NCBI GenBank assembly: GCA_947449515.1
Contig: CANFSD010000050.1
Location: forward strand, 1-9,559
Direction: 5' to 3'
Source of the DNA: Bacteroidota bacterium
Lineage (GTDB): Bacteria > Bacteroidota > Bacteroidia > UKL13-3
Length of the DNA: 9,559 bases
In this document: positions 8,374-9,559 of the stretch, piece after piece
Layout of the letters: each line of letters opens with the position of its first letter
Position numbering within the stretch: position 1 is the stretch's first letter
Made by a program: the position numbers and the translations under genes
The notes under the pieces: model-generated
What the model was told of the DNA's origin: nothing
What the model saw: the letters and a program-made list of their open reading frames with translations, nothing else
Databases searched by the model: none

Positions 8374-8718
8374 ATGCTCTTATTAATAGCCAAAACAAAG
8401 CAGTTTTTTTCTTATAAGCTACTGATTAGCTTGTTTCTGCTGTTTTTTGCATTTTCAAATGTCAAAGCCCAAAGCAAAGAAAAAGTAAAAGAAAACTACC
8501 CCAACGGAAAGCTGAAGATGAGCGGTACTTACCAGCAAAATAAAAAAGTGGGTATTTGGTATTATTATAACCCGGCCGGCTGGATCTTTTACAAAGAAAA
8601 ATGGCGGAATGGAAATTTAATGTGGCGCATAGAATACAATGAAAAGCACCAAAAAGTTAGGGGCATAAATGCCAAAGGCGAAGAAATAATTTACAAGGGA
8701 TGCAACTGCAAAAATTAG
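8374..8718 (+). CDS. Small secreted MORN-repeat (YwqK-like) protein, 114 residues
   Basis: Function unknown. From the ATG at 8374 the product starts with a clear Sec signal peptide: a Lys-containing n-region (MLLLIAKTKQFFSYK), a hydrophobic core LLISLFLLFFAF at 16-27, and a likely signal peptidase I site VKA|Q after residue 32. No lipobox Cys is present. The mature part of about 82 residues holds two or so MORN_2-type repeats: YPNGKLKMSGTY at 42-53, then KKVGIWYYYNPAGW at 57-70 and YKEKWRNGNLMWRIEY at 73-88. The C-terminus is short and ends GCNCKN, giving two closely spaced Cys. Such repeats are common in secreted Bacteroidota proteins and usually lack a known ligand. A TTG at 8332 in the same frame would add 14 residues but spoils the signal-peptide layout, so the ATG is preferred. 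It diverges from ruvA and converges with apaG; its stop overlaps the apaG stop. Confidence 0.85.
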   Translation: MLLLIAKTKQFFSYKLLISLFLLFFAFSNVKAQSKEKVKENYPNGKLKMSGTYQQNKKVGIWYYYNPAGWIFYKEKWRNGNLMWRIEYNEKHQKVRGINAKGEEIIYKGCNCKN

Positions 8719-8741
8719 TTGTTCAAATATGGAACAGCTAA
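8710..8741 (-). terminator. Candidate intrinsic terminator of apaG, inside the overlapping gene ends
   Basis: Read on the minus strand, TTAGCTGTTC (8741-8732) and GAACAACTAA (8724-8715) form a 10-bp stem with one C/A mismatch and a 7-nt loop, followed directly by TTTTT (8714-8710). The stem contains the last codons and the stop of apaG, and the T-run lies in the last codons of the MORN gene. On the plus strand the same stem pairs with a single G-U wobble but has no T-run after it. The stem is AT-rich, so its strength is uncertain. Confidence 0.4.
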
Positions 8742-9101
8742 TACAAATTCTGGAATGGCAACATCAAATATTTCGCCATCAAACTGACGTTCCATTTGGT
8801 ATGTGCCATACATTTTTCCAATAGGTGAACGCAACAAACAACCCGAAACATACTGGTGTTTTTCGCCTGGCTCAAGGATAGGTTGTATCCCTACAACGCC
8901 TTCTCCCTCTACCTCATTTTCGCCATCAATTAAATCAATAATATGCCAATGCCTGCGCATCAATTGAATGGTATGCTCGCCTTGGTTCTCAATGGTAATG
9001 CGGTAGGCAAACATAAATTTTACATCACCCGCCGCACGCTTGTCATCCTGGTAGGAAGTTTCTACCATAATTTTAATGTGGTTGGTAATGGCTATTTGCA
9101 T
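8715..9101 (-). CDS. apaG: ApaG domain protein (Co2+/Mg2+ efflux-associated family, DUF525)
   Basis: The product is a 128-residue single-domain ApaG protein, close to the roughly 125 of Escherichia coli ApaG. The fold is a fibronectin-III-like beta sandwich; the bacterial protein has been linked to cobalt/magnesium resistance, but its biochemical role is not settled (family knowledge). Family signatures are in order: RRHWHIIDL at 49-57, VEGEGVVGIQPILEPGE at 64-80, YVSGCLLRSPIGKMYGTYQM at 84-103, and IPEFVLAVP at 116-124. The N-terminus MQIAITNHIKIMVETSYQ supports this ATG. Upstream, TTG-N20-CATATTTG ends 4 nt before the ATG and vaguely resembles a phylum promoter, but this would mean an almost leaderless message, so it is not called. 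It is on the same strand as the carbonic anhydrase gene but 149 bp downstream of it. No gene for the usual neighbours apaH or ksgA is seen. Confidence 0.96.
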   Translation of the reverse strand: MQIAITNHIKIMVETSYQDDKRAAGDVKFMFAYRITIENQGEHTIQLMRRHWHIIDLIDGENEVEGEGVVGIQPILEPGEKHQYVSGCLLRSPIGKMYGTYQMERQFDGEIFDVAIPEFVLAVPYLNN

Positions 9102-9180
9102 GAATCAAATATGAATAAACAAAAGCAATAAAGCAACGCCCATAAAAAATATTTATAGGAAATGAGATTTAACCCCCAAA

Positions 9181-9242
9181 GTGAACCCGCCGGGACGTCA
9201 TGGTGAGCCTGCCGGGACGTCATGGTGAGCCTGCCGAACCAC
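9181..9242. repeat. 22-bp tandem repeat, about 2.8 copies, REP-like intergenic element
   Basis: Unit 1 (9181-9202) and unit 2 (9203-9224) are both 22 bp and differ at two positions; unit 2 reads GTGAGCCTGCCGGGACGTCA plus TG. A third, diverged partial unit, GTGAGCCTGCCGAACCAC, covers 9225-9242. On the minus strand the core reads TTCGGCAGGCTCACCATGAC, resembling a dispersed intergenic repeat (TTCGACAGGCTCACCATGAC-type) that I recall from many Bacteroidota genomes. The block is much more GC-rich than the surrounding DNA. It lies between the carbonic anhydrase stop and apaG. There are no unique spacers, so it is not CRISPR. Confidence 0.85.
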
Positions 9243-9250
9243 AGAGGCCA

Positions 9251-9559
9251 CTATTTCAGCTTATAAACCGGATGCTCACCCAAATCTTTATCTACGTCTA
9301 CCTCTAAGTCTTTTATGTAGCCTTCTGCAATATCATATACCCAACCATGAACCTGAGGAAAGCCATATAACTCGCGGTTTTTCTGTACGTAGGAGGTTTT
9401 CATTAAATTGAATACTTGCTCACGCACATTCAATTCAACCATTTTGCGGTGCTTATCTTCTTCGTTGGTAATTGCATCTAATTCGGGTTGGTGCAAACGG
9501 TAAACATCTTTGATATTTCTTAACCATTTGTCTATTAAACCGAGCGGATTTTCACCCAA
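9251..9559 (-). CDS. can: Beta-class carbonic anhydrase, C-terminal 102 residues, cut by right edge
   Basis: Catalyses reversible hydration of CO2 to bicarbonate in the cytoplasm, supplying bicarbonate for carboxylation reactions and pH balance. The fragment carries the C-terminal signature of the beta class: LGLIDKWLRNIKDVYRLH at 6-23, ELNVREQVFNLMKTSYVQ at 42-59, and PQVHGWVYDIAEGYIKDL at 68-85. The zinc ligands (Cys-x-Asp, and His-x2-Cys near HYxCGG) lie in the N-terminal half beyond the window, so catalytic integrity cannot be judged. The whole enzyme is usually about 210-220 residues. The first codon seen (TTG) is an internal Leu, not a start. The gene ends in TAG and is followed by the repeat block and then apaG on the same strand. 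Confidence 0.95.
   Translation of the reverse strand: MGENPLGLIDKWLRNIKDVYRLHQPELDAITNEEDKHRKMVELNVREQVFNLMKTSYVQKNRELYGFPQVHGWVYDIAEGYIKDLEVDVDKDLGEHPVYKLK

Noticed and set aside
9094..9123. TTG-N20-CATATTTG as an apaG promoter
   Set aside because: The -7 element mismatches at its first base and would place transcription start at the ATG; too weak to call.
9181..9242. Possible CRISPR array
   Set aside because: The 22-bp units are directly abutting with no unique spacers and no cas genes.
1..9559. A dedicated undescribed system (defence, biosynthetic or mobile)
   Set aside because: All genes belong to known families with separate housekeeping or secretion roles; no integrase, transposase, toxin or nuclease-effector signature is visible.

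Overview
The window reads as chromosomal DNA from a member of the Bacteroidota, probably an environmental, flavobacterium- or chitinophaga-like organism. The main reasons are a full-length sprA gene (the outer-membrane translocon of the type IX secretion system, T9SS, found only in this phylum), moderately AT-rich DNA, weak Shine-Dalgarno signals, and the ruvA-sprA gene order that I recall from flavobacteria. The class cannot be fixed from this sequence alone.

Layout from left to right. Bases 1-8203 are a minus-strand cluster transcribed right to left: ruvA (Holliday-junction binding), then the 7.2-kb sprA, then a class I SAM-dependent O-methyltransferase cut by the left edge. The gaps are 16 nt and 2 nt, so this is very probably one operon. 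Bases 8204-8373 are a divergent intergenic region with a candidate ruvA promoter, a run of nine A and a perfect 16-bp palindrome. Bases 8374-8718 (plus strand) encode a small secreted MORN-repeat protein. It meets apaG (8715-9101, minus) tail to tail, with interlocked stop codons and a hairpin that could terminate apaG transcription. Bases 9102-9250 are non-coding and hold a GC-rich array of 22-bp tandem repeats. Bases 9251-9559 (minus) are the C-terminal half of a beta-carbonic anhydrase cut by the right edge.

The genes do not form one dedicated pathway. SprA gives the cell its T9SS pore for exporting adhesins, enzymes and, in gliding species, motility proteins. RuvA and ApaG are housekeeping, and carbonic anhydrase is central metabolism. 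The MORN protein and the methyltransferase have no assignable specific role.

I found no defence system, mobile element, CRISPR array, RNA gene or clearly undescribed system. Points worth a second look are the TTG start of sprA beside an out-of-frame ATG that overlaps the ruvA stop, the apaG terminator built into two overlapping gene ends, the decayed repeat array, the orphan palindrome, EF-hand-like loops and a Lys/Ala-rich segment inside SprA, and the methyltransferase coupled to sprA.
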